Shown: piece after piece, positions 35,369-44,794 of the stretch
Layout: each line of letters starts with the position of its first letter
Position numbering within the stretch: position 1 is the first letter of the stretch
Source of the DNA: Kordia sp964351775
GTDB taxonomy: Bacteria > Bacteroidota > Bacteroidia > Flavobacteriales > Flavobacteriaceae
Reading direction: 5' to 3'
Length of the DNA stretch: 64,000 nucleotides
NCBI GenBank assembly: GCA_964351775.1
Contig: CAYGPQ010000001.1
Location: forward strand, 1 to 64,000
Translations under genes and position numbers: made by a program
The notes under the pieces: model-generated
Database searches by the model: none
What the model was told of the DNA's origin: nothing
What the model saw: only the letters and a program-made list of their open reading frames with translations

Positions 35369-36397
35369 ATGACACAAGCTAACATATTATTAATATATAC
35401 AGGTGGAACCATTGGGATGATCAAAGATTTTGAAACAGGAGCTTTGCGCGCTTTCAACTTTAAAAAACTCTTAAAGCGCATTCCTGAACTTTCACACTTA
35501 GATTGTAATATAGAAACGGTCACCTTTGAAAAACCTATTGATTCTTCGGACATGAATCCTACGTATTGGATACAAATGGCATTAATTATAGAAGAAAATT
35601 ACGATGATTTTGATGGTTTTGTGGTGTTGCATGGAAGTGATACGATGAGTTATTCGGCTTCAGCCTTGAGTTTTATGTTAGAAAATTTGGCAAAACCCGT
35701 CATATTTACGGGATCTCAGCTGCCTATTGGAGATTTACGTACCGATGCAAAAGAAAACCTAATTACGTCCATTCAAATAGCTTCTTTACAAGACAAACAT
35801 GGAAAGCCACAAATTAAAGAAGTAGGATTGTATTTTGAATACAAATTATACAGAGCCAACCGAACAACTAAAATAAATGCAGAACATTTTGAGGCATTTA
35901 GCTCGTTAAATTATCCACCTTTGGCAGAATCTGGAGTGCATTTAAAAATATTTAAAGAAAATTTATTGCATCCTTCGGGCAAAAAAAGGCTTAAAGTTCA
36001 CAAACAAATTGATAATAATATTGCATTAATAAAATTATTTCCAGGCATAACTCGATCAAGTATGGAAGGTTTTTTAGCTTCAAAAACGATAAAAGCGATC
36101 ATTTTAGAAACTTATGGAGCTGGAAATGCACCAACTGAGCCATGGTTTTTAGAGTTTTTAACTGAAATAAAGCAAAAAGGTATAATTATTGTGAATGTTA
36201 CGCAGTGTTCAGGAGGAAAAGTCATCATGGGACAATACGAAACGAGTGTTGCATTAAAAAAACTAGGAATCATCAGTGGTAAAGACATCACAACCGAGGC
36301 AGCTCTCGCAAAATTAATGTATCTTTTGGGCAGGAAAACGAGCCGATCTGAGTTCAAAAGAATCTTTGAAACACAAATAAGAGGTGAAATGTCCTAA
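35369..36397 (+). CDS. type I L-asparaginase
   Basis: I start at the ATG at 35369 (MTQANILLIYTGG), since the upstream in-frame ATG would translate the GACAACC tract. The 342 residues have both catalytic Thr motifs: TGGTIG near residue 11 and HGSDTMSYSASAL near residue 87. The absence of a signal peptide puts it in the cytosol, as for the E. coli AnsA type. It hydrolyses Asn to Asp and ammonia. It may share a transcript with tatD. Confidence 0.9.
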   Translation: MTQANILLIYTGGTIGMIKDFETGALRAFNFKKLLKRIPELSHLDCNIETVTFEKPIDSSDMNPTYWIQMALIIEENYDDFDGFVVLHGSDTMSYSASALSFMLENLAKPVIFTGSQLPIGDLRTDAKENLITSIQIASLQDKHGKPQIKEVGLYFEYKLYRANRTTKINAEHFEAFSSLNYPPLAESGVHLKIFKENLLHPSGKKRLKVHKQIDNNIALIKLFPGITRSSMEGFLASKTIKAIILETYGAGNAPTEPWFLEFLTEIKQKGIIIVNVTQCSGGKVIMGQYETSVALKKLGIISGKDITTEAALAKLMYLLGRKTSRSEFKRIFETQIRGEMS

Positions 36398-36454
36398 AAA
36401 TAACTAGATATATTTCAAAAACTAAAATATTTTTTGTTATTTGCCCGACGATAG

Positions 36455-36542
36455 AGAGAGGTGGCCGAGTGGTCGAAGGCGCACGCCTGGAAAGTGTGTA
36501 TGCGGCATAACCGTATCGAGGGTTCGAATCCCTTCCTCTCTG
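36455..36542 (+). tRNA. tRNA-Ser (anticodon GGA)
   Basis: An 88-nt class II tRNA. The acceptor is AGAGAGG/CCTCTCT with discriminator G, the anticodon stem CACGC/GTGTG encloses loop CTGGAAA (anticodon GGA), and a long variable arm TATGCGGCATAACCGTA is followed by the T-arm with GGTTCGAATCC. It reads UCC/UCU codons. CCA is not encoded. Confidence 0.95.
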
Positions 36543-36618
36543 CATAATTTATCGTAAATAATTATAAAATTTTTATATCTTTAACCCGATTAACTAACAA
36601 AATTTAAGTTCAAGAGAA

Positions 36619-37347
36619 ATGAAAAAAGGATTTTCTATTATGGCAGTAGCCATGTTAACGATTTTAAATGTAGGTGTTGCAACTGCTCAAGAAGCAGCTA
36701 AAACTGCAGAAGAAGCACAAGGTTTCCACCAAGTATTAAAAACTTACTTTATAAAAGGTGGACCCGGATTTATGGGGATTGTATTGTTATGTCTTATCTT
36801 AGGATTGGCAATATGTATCGAAAGAATCATTTATCTGAATATGGCTTCAACAAATAACAAGCGATTATTAGCAAATATCGAAAACGCGTTGTCAAGTGGA
36901 GGCGTAGAAGCTGCTAAAGAAGTTGCAAGAAACACAAAAGGACCTGTTGCGTCTATTTTCTACCAAGGATTAGATCGTATGGATGAAGGCGTTGATAACG
37001 CTGAAAAAGCTGTCGTAGCTTACGGTGGTGTTCAAATGGGACAATTAGAAAGAAACGTATCTTGGATTTCTCTATTCATCGCAATTGCACCGATGTTAGG
37101 ATTCATGGGGACGGTAATCGGGATGATTCAAGCCTTTACGGATATTCAGGCAGCAGGAACAATGGATGCTTCGTTAATTGCAGGTTCTATTCAGGTTGCT
37201 TTATTAACGACTGTATTTGGTCTTATTGTTGGTATTATCCTTCAAGTTTTCTATAACTATATTATTGCTAAGATTGATAGTATTGTAAACGATATGGAAG
37301 ATTCATCTATTTCTTTAATAGATTTATTGGTTCGTTACAAAAAATAA
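36619..37347 (+). CDS. exbB: ExbB/MotA/TolQ-family proton channel protein
   Basis: 242 residues. An N-terminal hydrophobic segment (4-22) is followed by the three membrane helices of ExbB (about 47-66, 140-170 and 182-208) and by the conserved WISLFIAIAPMLGFMGTVIGMIQAF. It forms the pentameric channel that uses the proton gradient to drive TonB-dependent uptake or T9SS-related motion. It leads the locus ExbB-hypothetical-ExbD-ExbD, typical of Bacteroidota. Confidence 0.93.
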   Translation: MKKGFSIMAVAMLTILNVGVATAQEAAKTAEEAQGFHQVLKTYFIKGGPGFMGIVLLCLILGLAICIERIIYLNMASTNNKRLLANIENALSSGGVEAAKEVARNTKGPVASIFYQGLDRMDEGVDNAEKAVVAYGGVQMGQLERNVSWISLFIAIAPMLGFMGTVIGMIQAFTDIQAAGTMDASLIAGSIQVALLTTVFGLIVGIILQVFYNYIIAKIDSIVNDMEDSSISLIDLLVRYKK

Positions 37348-37380
37348 TACTGTCAACTTTTTACAATACAATATATCATT

Positions 37381-37791
37381 ATGAAATCATTAAAAACAAT
37401 ATTAACCGTTTTAATTGCTGTAATCGCACTTATAGGAGCAATTCTATATATTATGATTCTTACAGAAAGGTCAACAGGAAATGCGATGATTATTGCAGGT
37501 GAAATACTCGTTGTTGTAACGGCTGCAATAGCTCTATTTTTTGGACTCAAAAACTTGGCTACAAATCCACAGGCATTAAAGAAATCATTGATTTCCTTAG
37601 CAGTATTCGCTATTGTTGGAATATTATCCTATGTGTCTGCTGGTGAATCACCGTTAGAAGTAGGAGATATTAGGATTACGGAAAGTACGTCTAAGTTAGT
37701 TGGAACAGGTATTTACATGTTCTACTTTTTAGCAATGATTGCTATTTTAGCAATGATTGGATTTACAATCAAAAAATCACTTAATAAATAA
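37381..37791 (+). CDS. small four-helix membrane protein between exbB and exbD
   Basis: 136 residues with four membrane helices (about 5-25, 36-55, 68-85 and 108-130) and little else. It is placed 33 bp after exbB and 2 bp before exbD, so it must be co-expressed with them. I recognise no named family; such a small protein is found at this spot in other Flavobacteriia. A role in the ExbBD complex is an inference from position. Confidence 0.75.
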   Translation: MKSLKTILTVLIAVIALIGAILYIMILTERSTGNAMIIAGEILVVVTAAIALFFGLKNLATNPQALKKSLISLAVFAIVGILSYVSAGESPLEVGDIRITESTSKLVGTGIYMFYFLAMIAILAMIGFTIKKSLNK

Positions 37792-37793
37792 TT

Positions 37794-38414
37794 ATGGGAA
37801 GAAGAAACATACCAGAAGTTAATGCAGGATCTATGGCAGATATTGCATTCTTACTTCTTATCTTTTTCTTAGTAACTACTACATTTGAAGTGGATAATGG
37901 TATCAATAGAAAGTTGCCGCCTATTCCACCTCCAGGACAAGTGCCTCCTATTATCAAACAAAAGAATTTATTCACTGTTTTAGTAAACAAGAATAATGAC
38001 TTGTTAGTAGAGGACGAAGTTATGGAATTAAAAGATTTGCGCAATGCAGCAATCGATTTTTTAGATAATGGAGGAGGAACTAACGAAAATGGAGAGCCTT
38101 GTACGTATTGCAAGGGGAAAAGAAGTGAAGACTCATCAGATCACCCTAACAAAGCCATCATCTCTGTTAGAAATGACAGAGAAACAGAATATAAAACATT
38201 TATTTCTGTTCAAAATGAGCTTCTTGGGGCTTATAACTTTTTGCGAAACAGAGAGGCTGTAAGGCTTTATGGAAAGCAATATGCTTATACAACAATGGAT
38301 TCCATTGTCTCACATCCACAAACAGATAAGGACGTTAAGGATGAATTGAATAAAAAGATGGATGTAATTAAAGAAATGTATCCATTGAAGATATCTGAAG
38401 CAGAAACTAATTAA
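37794..38414 (+). CDS. exbD: ExbD/TolR-family protein, longer paralogue
   Basis: 206 residues with one N-terminal membrane helix (about 15-32, AFLLLIFFLVTTTFEVD) that holds a nearby conserved Asp11/12 for proton passage (SMADIAF). The periplasmic part is longer than usual and contains an insert with CTYC and a Gly/Asn-rich run (about 95-110). It partners ExbB. It starts 2 bp after the preceding small gene and lies 17 bp ahead of a second exbD. Confidence 0.9.
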   Translation: MGRRNIPEVNAGSMADIAFLLLIFFLVTTTFEVDNGINRKLPPIPPPGQVPPIIKQKNLFTVLVNKNNDLLVEDEVMELKDLRNAAIDFLDNGGGTNENGEPCTYCKGKRSEDSSDHPNKAIISVRNDRETEYKTFISVQNELLGAYNFLRNREAVRLYGKQYAYTTMDSIVSHPQTDKDVKDELNKKMDVIKEMYPLKISEAETN

Positions 38415-38431
38415 TTAAAATCGTAGCTACT

Positions 38432-38926
38432 ATGTCTAAATTTAAAAAGAAAAAAAGTGGTGAATTGCCGCCAGTATCTACAGCAGCATTGCCAGATATT
38501 GTATTTATGTTATTATTCTTCTTTATGACGGTAACAACGTTTAAAAAAGATGATTTTAAGGTAAAACAAGATTTCCCTAATGCTGATCAAGTACAAACGC
38601 TTGATAAAACAGATAAGGTAATCTATATATATGTTGGTACACCTAGTGAACGATATCAAGCTGACGTAGGAACACAGGCAAAAATTCAGTTAAATGATAA
38701 ATTTGCAGATGTTTCTGAAATCAAAGATTACTGGTTCAATGAGATTAACAACAATCCAAACCTTGGACAACAATTTCAAAATGTTGCAATCACAGCGCTA
38801 AAAGTAGATGGTGAAACTAGTATGGGATTAATTTCTGATATCAAACAAGAACTTCGTGAGATTAATGCGCTTAAAATTAACTACACAACCAGAAAAGGTG
38901 CAGTTAGTAAGAATTATAAAAAATAG
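38432..38926 (+). CDS. exbD: ExbD/TolR-family protein, shorter paralogue
   Basis: 164 residues. One membrane helix covers about 24-42, preceded by TAALPDIVFMLL with the membrane Asp needed for proton transfer. The periplasmic domain follows and ends in basic RKGAVSKNYKK. Two different ExbD proteins after one ExbB is the common Bacteroidota arrangement. No tonB gene is in the window. Confidence 0.9.
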   Translation: MSKFKKKKSGELPPVSTAALPDIVFMLLFFFMTVTTFKKDDFKVKQDFPNADQVQTLDKTDKVIYIYVGTPSERYQADVGTQAKIQLNDKFADVSEIKDYWFNEINNNPNLGQQFQNVAITALKVDGETSMGLISDIKQELREINALKINYTTRKGAVSKNYKK

Positions 38927-38950
38927 AAAAACTTAAATTTTATATTCAAA

Positions 38951-38978
38951 AAAGCACTCTTTCAGGAGTGCTTTTTTT
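38951..38978 (+). terminator. intrinsic terminator of the exbB-exbD operon
   Basis: A 9-bp stem AAAGCACTC/GAGTGCTTT with a 6-base loop is followed by T, 24 bp after the last stop codon. Confidence 0.9.
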
Positions 38979-39196
38979 GTACTATCTTGGTACTAATACC
39001 AATTAAATTTCAAAATACCACATGTCGTCTAGTTCTTTTTTAATCTAAATTCCTTGTTCATAAATACCCTAGCTACCACTATGCCAGTTAATCACAGCGT
39101 TTTTACATTAAAAAATAACTGCGCCTTCAATGCGGCATTTTGTAGTTTATTTGGTATAATTGTTCATGAAATCAACTCGCTAATACAAAAAACAGC

Positions 39197-39895
39197 ATGA
39201 AACGTATTATCATTGGAATCATATTCATCTTTTTAGGATTGAATACTGCTATTGCGCAAGAAGAAGAAGTGCGCGATACAATTCCTGATGAAAACTATCG
39301 AGAAGATCAATTTTATATAGGAGTTACCTATAATATCCTTCAAAATAGACCTAGCAGCATTTCTCAGAACAATTTGTCCAATGGAATACATTTGGGTGTC
39401 ATTCGCGATTTCCCAATCAATGAGAAGCGAAATAAAGCAATTGGAATTGGTTTAGGATATTCTTACAATTCATACTTTCATAATCTAAAAGCTACGGAAA
39501 CAAATGCAGGAATTACGTATGAAGCCATTGATGGCGATCAAAGTTTTAAGCGAAATAAATATAGAACACATGTTGTAGAACTTCCGATTGAATTTCGTTG
39601 GCGAACTTCTACAGCTTCCTCGTATAAGTTTTGGCGTATTTATGGTGGATTTAAAGTCGGATACATCTTTTCCGGTATTTCAAAGTTTGTAAGTGATGCC
39701 GAAAAACTCAAATTTCAAAATGACGATTTGAATCGATTACAATATGGATTCACGTTAAGTGCAGGATATAACACTTGGAATTTTCATCTGTATTATGGTT
39801 TAAACAAACTTTTTAAAGACACAACTGTTACCGATGATGGAGAACAATTTGACATGAGTATTATTAAAGTTGGGTTGATGTTTTACATCTTATAG
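39197..39895 (+). CDS. PorT-like outer-membrane beta-barrel protein
   Basis: 232 residues. A signal peptide covers 1-21 (ending AIAQ), followed by acidic linker EEEVRDTIPDENY and an eight-strand-like barrel with alternating hydrophobics (FYIGVTYNI, AIGIGLGYSY, GGFKVGYIF, FHLYYGLNK), ending in MFYIL. The pattern fits the PorT/SprT family, some of whose members work in T9SS; the sequence does not prove this. Its end overlaps the next, convergent gene by 6 bp. Confidence 0.75.
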   Translation: MKRIIIGIIFIFLGLNTAIAQEEEVRDTIPDENYREDQFYIGVTYNILQNRPSSISQNNLSNGIHLGVIRDFPINEKRNKAIGIGLGYSYNSYFHNLKATETNAGITYEAIDGDQSFKRNKYRTHVVELPIEFRWRTSTASSYKFWRIYGGFKVGYIFSGISKFVSDAEKLKFQNDDLNRLQYGFTLSAGYNTWNFHLYYGLNKLFKDTTVTDDGEQFDMSIIKVGLMFYIL

Positions 39896-40495
39896 CCAAT
39901 CAGACATTACCAATAATTGTGGAATCCAGCCTATAAAAAAACCAAGAATCAATTCTACAAAAGTATGTGCTTTCAAAAATAAACGGGAAGTACCTACAAG
40001 TCCTATCATTAAAATAAGGACGCTTAAAGCAAAGGTAATATTCACTTGATAGGTAATACTTAATACAATTAAAAACATTACCAAACCCGATATCCCCATG
40101 ATATGCATACTTGCTTTGATACGAAATAAGACTAAAATAAGGCAAGCTACCGAAGCAATTAAAGTGGCCAAAAAGAAATCATACAATTCTGCAAAAATAG
40201 ATTTTGTTATGACTTTGGTGATAATCAAAAACAACACTAAAACGTATACATACAACGGAATTTTACGTTGAGACACCTCTTTTACAAAAATAGAATCAAT
40301 CAGCTTGAAGCGTTTCAATAAGATAAAAAGCAAGATGGGAATAAAGATGGTAAAAATTGAAATCGTAATTGCTACGTCAATTTTAAAATTCAATTCATAC
40401 AATCGTGGTGTGACTAAAAAATAGCCAATGGTAGCCATTACTGGAATGAAAATAGGGTGAAAGAGGTATGATATAACCTTAAAAAACGTGCGCAT
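39890..40495 (-). CDS. PAP2-like multi-pass membrane protein
   Basis: 201 residues with about six membrane helices. The segments KASMHIMG, and then TSRLFLKAHTFVELILGF, resemble the second and third motifs of PAP2 phosphatases (SGH and SRxxxxxHxxxD), but the first motif K-x6-RP is not clear and the final Asp is Glu. It may be a phosphatase of divergent type or an inactive relative. It follows rpoN with no gap (rpoN stop at 40496). Confidence 0.7.
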   Translation of the reverse strand: MRTFFKVISYLFHPIFIPVMATIGYFLVTPRLYELNFKIDVAITISIFTIFIPILLFILLKRFKLIDSIFVKEVSQRKIPLYVYVLVLFLIITKVITKSIFAELYDFFLATLIASVACLILVLFRIKASMHIMGISGLVMFLIVLSITYQVNITFALSVLILMIGLVGTSRLFLKAHTFVELILGFFIGWIPQLLVMSDWL

Positions 40496-41953
40496 TTATA
40501 TTTTCTTTCGTAATCGTGCGACTGGAATATCCAATTGTTCTCTATACTTTGCAACCGTTCGACGCGCAATAGGATAGCCTTTTTCTTTTAAAATACTGGC
40601 TAACTTTTCATCAGTTAACGGTTTCTTCTTGTCCTCGTCTTCCAAAACCGTTTCTAAAATCTTTTTAATTTCACGTGTAGAAACATCTTCTCCTTGTTCA
40701 TTTTTCATGGATTCAGAGAAAAATTCCTTAATCAATTTTGTTCCGTAAGGTGTATCTACATATTTACTATTGGCAACACGCGAAACCGTTGAAACATCCA
40801 TGTGTATCATATCTGCGATATCTTTCAAAATCATGGGTTTCAATTTCCGTTCATCACCTGTAAGGAAATATTCTTCTTGATAGTGAAGAATGGCATTCAT
40901 AGTAACTAAAAGTGTCTGTTGACGTTGCTTAATAGCGTCTATAAACCATTTTGCAGCATCTAACTTTTGTTTAATGAACATCACAGCATCTTTCTGCGAT
41001 TTTGTTTTCTCACGCGTATCTTTATATCCTTTGAGCATGTCGTTATAATCTCTAGAAACATGCAACTCAGGAGCATTACGTCCATTTAGTGTCAATTCTA
41101 ATTCACCTTCTACAATACGAATGGCAAAATCAGGCACAATATGCTCAATGATTTTTGTGTTTCCAGCATACGATCCACCAGGTTTTGGATTTAAACGCTC
41201 AATTTCTAAAATACCATCACGCAATTCAACTTCAGTAATATCAAACTTCTGTAAAAGTTTCTTGTAATGTTTTTTGGTAAAATGGTCAAATGACTTGTCC
41301 AAAATATTAATGGCAAGCTCAATAGCTGCTGTTGGCTCTTTTCTTCGCAACTGAATCAACAAACATTCTTGCAAATTTCGTGCGCCCACACCAGCAGGAT
41401 CGAGCTCATGCACAATCTGTAAAATACTAGCAACATGATCATCTGTGGTAAAAATATTTTGTGTAAATGCTAAATCATCTACGATATCTTCTAAAGGTCT
41501 GCGGATATAGCCACTTTCGTCCACGCTTCCAATTAAAAATTCTGCAATTTCACGATCTTCTTCAGAAAATCGAAATGTATTTAATTGATTTTTTAAATGT
41601 TGATTAAATGACGTTCCAGAAGCATACGGAACATTTTTTTCTTCATCATCAGCACTGTAATTATTTGCTTGCAATCGGTAACTAGGAATTTCATCGTCGC
41701 TCAAATAATCGTCTACATTAATATCATCAGCAGTAATAGATTCATTGCCATAATCGTCGTCAAATTCATTAGACAAGTCAGCATCATAATCTTCTGTTTG
41801 TTCCTTTCCACTGTCCAACGCAGGGTTTTCTTCCAACTCTTGCTTTAGGCGTTGTTCAAATGCTTGCGTAGGCAATTGAATCAATTTCATCAATTGAATC
41901 TGCTGCGGTGATAGCTTTTGAGATAATCTAAAATTTAATTGTTGTTTAAGCAT
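40496..41953 (-). CDS. rpoN: RNA polymerase sigma-54 factor
   Basis: 485 residues with all parts: the activator-interacting Gln/Leu-rich N-terminus (1-50, KLSPQQIQLMKLIQLP), an acidic linker (50-100), the core-binding region, the HTH and the RpoN box ARRTVAKYRE at about 463-472. It directs RNA polymerase to -24/-12 promoters and needs AAA+ activators. It is directly followed by the PAP2-like gene. Confidence 0.96.
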   Translation of the reverse strand: MLKQQLNFRLSQKLSPQQIQLMKLIQLPTQAFEQRLKQELEENPALDSGKEQTEDYDADLSNEFDDDYGNESITADDINVDDYLSDDEIPSYRLQANNYSADDEEKNVPYASGTSFNQHLKNQLNTFRFSEEDREIAEFLIGSVDESGYIRRPLEDIVDDLAFTQNIFTTDDHVASILQIVHELDPAGVGARNLQECLLIQLRRKEPTAAIELAINILDKSFDHFTKKHYKKLLQKFDITEVELRDGILEIERLNPKPGGSYAGNTKIIEHIVPDFAIRIVEGELELTLNGRNAPELHVSRDYNDMLKGYKDTREKTKSQKDAVMFIKQKLDAAKWFIDAIKQRQQTLLVTMNAILHYQEEYFLTGDERKLKPMILKDIADMIHMDVSTVSRVANSKYVDTPYGTKLIKEFFSESMKNEQGEDVSTREIKKILETVLEDEDKKKPLTDEKLASILKEKGYPIARRTVAKYREQLDIPVARLRKKI

Positions 41954-42294
41954 ATTATTTGGTTGGTTTCTTCAAAATAACCCTTTTTGACTGACATTAG
42001 TTTTTGTGAAAACTGCCTTTATAATTCAAAAGATGGATCACCTTATTGATGGTTTTGTTTGGCAATTAATCAAAAACAATACCATTATCATTAAAGATAC
42101 TATGTTTCACTTATATATTGGCTTTTAATAACACACAAATATAAAAAAAACCTACAACGGTATTGGATGTTGTAAAGGGAAAAATGGCAAGGAATTCTAT
42201 CTGGTTTTTACAAAAAACAAACATTAGGGGAATAACACTCTTTTTCAACTAGAAAATAATGTGTTTTTTGCAGCAATATTAATTACCGAATATT
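41954..42294. other. 341-bp divergent intergenic region
   Basis: It lies between rpoN (minus) and the TPR-HTH gene (plus). A minus-strand TATATTTG is at 42136-42143. Otherwise the DNA is AT-rich with no coding frame, repeat or RNA that I can support. Confidence 0.6.
42136..42143 (-). promoter_or_regulatory. putative -7 element of rpoN
   Basis: The minus strand reads TATATTTG, an exact TAnnTTTG match, but it is about 180 bases upstream of the start codon and the nearest upstream TTG is only 11 bases away. Confidence 0.35.
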
Positions 42295-43974
42295 ATGAGT
42301 ATATCAGCAAACCACACAAAAATAATTGCGGTGTTATTTTTTTACTTGTTAGGAAGTTACAGCGTAATTGGCAAGCAGAATGAACTTGTTGAAAAATACT
42401 TAAAACGATTCTCTGAAATTGCTTATGAAAAACAAGATTCTGCCTTGTATTATTTAGAGCAAGCAAAAATTGCGGCTATTGGAAATCCGGATTATCAAGT
42501 GAGTGTGTATTTTAAATTTAGTGATTTTTATATTTTTGTGAATAAAGATCTAGAAAAATCCTTGCAATATCTGGCGAAAGCAAAAGCATTAGCAACGAAA
42601 GTGACAAGCATTCCGAAGATTGCCGGAATTTACAATCGAACAGGATATGTATTGTATATACAAGGGCATTACAAAGAATCAATTGATAGTTACAAGAAAG
42701 CAATTGAAATCCTTAAAAAAGATAAAAACGATAAGGTTTTAAATAATTCGTATATAAAGTTTGCAGGCGTGTTGATTGAACTCGAACTTTTTGAAGAAGC
42801 AACTATTTATTTTCAAAAATCACTCGATTTGGCAAACGAAAATCATGAAATTAGCAAATCATACATCTATCTAAGTATGGCAAAAGCGTATATTCATAAG
42901 CAAGACTATGACGACGCGGAAATGTATTTGCAAAAAGCATTGAAAATTGTAGCGGATAGAAAACCGAGTAGAAAAAAACAATCTGAAACAATAATGATTC
43001 TAACCCAAATTGCCAAAGTGTATTATTTGACGAAAAAATATGAAAAAGCATTGATGTTAGCATTAGAGTGTGAAGAATGGATTAAAAATTTAAAGAAAAC
43101 AAAGAAAAATGTAGGTGCTCATTTATTGTTAGGACAAATTTATTATGAACTAGAGAATGATAAATTGGCATTGCAATATGCTGAGGCATCATACCAAAAA
43201 CTAGAAAAAACAAGTTCTTCAAGTGTAAAATATGATTGTGTAAAACTATTGGCTATGATATACGAACGCTTGGGTGATTATAAAAAGGCACTGGAGTTTT
43301 CAAAGTTGTATCAACAATTAAATTTGCAATCGCTCAAAGCGGAAATTCGACAGGATTTCTTCAAAGAAAAATACCAAAATGAACTCCAAGAAAAAGATGA
43401 AAAAGCACTGCATGAAGCACAGATTAAAAAACTACAAATTGCGCTTATCATAAGTTTTAGTGTTGGTATGTTATTGATTGGATATATGCTGCACAAAAAA
43501 AGAAAACAAGTATTATTAAAACGCGTGAAGGAAAAGGAAGTTGCAAATACGCGGATGCAGAAAAGACTATATGTAGAACGTAAAAAAGCTATACAAATAC
43601 AAAACGAACTCGATGCTTATCTTCGATTGCGTTCTAGTGTAATAACGACCGAAAATGGCGCTGAAACTATACAAACAATGGTGCAGAAGTTACATGACTT
43701 TAAAATATTGACGGAAGATGATTGGTTGACTTTTAAATTGATCTTTCAAAAGATATATCCAAACTTTTTCAAAAACTTCAAAGTAAATGTCAATTCGTAT
43801 TCTATGGGCGATTTGAAATTGGCATCTTTAATTCGATTGAACTTCAATACCAAAGAAACTGCAAAAATATTAGCGATTTCACCTGAAAGTGTGCGCAAAG
43901 GAAAATACAGGTTGCGTAAAAAAATGATGTTTACCTCAGAAAAAGCATTGCAAAAATTTATTTACACCTTATAA
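42295..43974 (+). CDS. TPR-membrane-HTH regulator
   Basis: 559 residues. An N-terminal hydrophobic segment (9-25) is followed by about six TPR units (45-350, e.g. GHYKESIDSYKKAIEIL and QDYDDAEMYLQKALKI), one membrane helix (about 382-402), a basic coiled-coil (405-440) and a C-terminal helix-turn-helix (about 504-545, FNTKETAKILAISPESVRKGKYRL). This layout, TPR sensor outside and DNA binding inside, is a Bacteroidota regulator type. It lies 260 bp upstream of two precursor peptides and may control them. Confidence 0.85.
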   Translation: MSISANHTKIIAVLFFYLLGSYSVIGKQNELVEKYLKRFSEIAYEKQDSALYYLEQAKIAAIGNPDYQVSVYFKFSDFYIFVNKDLEKSLQYLAKAKALATKVTSIPKIAGIYNRTGYVLYIQGHYKESIDSYKKAIEILKKDKNDKVLNNSYIKFAGVLIELELFEEATIYFQKSLDLANENHEISKSYIYLSMAKAYIHKQDYDDAEMYLQKALKIVADRKPSRKKQSETIMILTQIAKVYYLTKKYEKALMLALECEEWIKNLKKTKKNVGAHLLLGQIYYELENDKLALQYAEASYQKLEKTSSSSVKYDCVKLLAMIYERLGDYKKALEFSKLYQQLNLQSLKAEIRQDFFKEKYQNELQEKDEKALHEAQIKKLQIALIISFSVGMLLIGYMLHKKRKQVLLKRVKEKEVANTRMQKRLYVERKKAIQIQNELDAYLRLRSSVITTENGAETIQTMVQKLHDFKILTEDDWLTFKLIFQKIYPNFFKNFKVNVNSYSMGDLKLASLIRLNFNTKETAKILAISPESVRKGKYRLRKKMMFTSEKALQKFIYTL

Positions 43975-44234
43975 TACGTCTCGTTTTTGTCCCAAAAAGG
44001 GAAAAACACCTTTGATAATCTATGATTGTCCCAAATTTGTCATTGTAAATTTTCTTCAAAAAGCAATCAGCCTTCCTAGTTTTGAAAAGTGAAAGTCAGA
44101 TGCTGAAATTCGTTTTCAATACTACAATTTCATGTATATAGGTTATGGTTTTTCGATATGCATAACTGAAAATGAATTTTGCGTCTGCATCACAATTTAA
44201 ACCATTATTAATCTTATTAAAAACGTAAAAAATT

Positions 44235-44486
44235 ATGAAAAAACGTAAAGTGAATTTGAAAAAGTTAACACTTCAAAAACAAACCATTGTAAATATGGAA
44301 GCTATTCACGGAGGCGAAATTGAAGAGACAAAATTTATTGTCATCTGTACAGGTCTTGTCAATACAATTGTGCTAACAACTACAAATACGATTGTTACCG
44401 GAACAAATTGGCCGCCAATTGATCCGCCACCAATTATTACCAAAGATTATGAAACTTGTGTTTCTCAATGTGTGAAATGCTTTTAA
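44235..44486 (+). CDS. GG-leader precursor-like peptide, cluster 2 first gene
   Basis: 83 residues. The basic N-terminus MKKRKVNLKKLTLQKQTI has the LxLxK pattern of natural-product leaders (Gln in place of Asn), with Gly-Gly at 26-27. The long core is Thr/Ile-rich, contains PPIDPPP and ends with a Cys cluster (CVSQCVKCF). It differs from the 8.1-kb cluster in size and core. No modifying enzyme is near. Confidence 0.72.
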   Translation: MKKRKVNLKKLTLQKQTIVNMEAIHGGEIEETKFIVICTGLVNTIVLTTTNTIVTGTNWPPIDPPPIITKDYETCVSQCVKCF

Positions 44487-44515
44487 AACAAATTAAAATG
44501 TAAACAATTTATATT

Positions 44516-44770
44516 ATGAAAAAACGTAAAATAGTATTAAAAAAGTTATCACTTAACAAAAGTAAGGTGTCAGCATTAAATGGAAATCAAGTTCTTGGAG
44601 GTGCTCCAGGAAGCTTACAATGCGAAACAACAAGTATACTTCTAAATTGTGCTACAGCAACGCAAAATCCTGCAGAACCTTTAATTTCTATTGATATCCG
44701 GCAGGATATATGTGAAGCTATCAAACATTCTAAAAAATCACTTTGTCCTTCTTGTATGTTTGATTTTTAA
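44516..44770 (+). CDS. GG-leader precursor-like peptide, cluster 2 second gene
   Basis: 84 residues. The leader MKKRKIVLKKLSLNKSKVSAL matches the LSLNKxxxSxL pattern exactly, with Gly-Gly at 28-29. The core has five Cys, two of them in a CPSC near the C-terminus. It lies 29 bp after the preceding peptide, so the two form one unit ending at a strong terminator. Confidence 0.78.
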   Translation: MKKRKIVLKKLSLNKSKVSALNGNQVLGGAPGSLQCETTSILLNCATATQNPAEPLISIDIRQDICEAIKHSKKSLCPSCMFDF

Positions 44771-44794
44771 TTAATGATACTTTTTGAGTATAAA

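Noticed and set aside
36354..36545. Open frame antisense to tRNA-Ser
   Set aside because: Its translation (MQRGRDSNPRYGY) is the well-known artefact from the reverse strand of tRNA genes.
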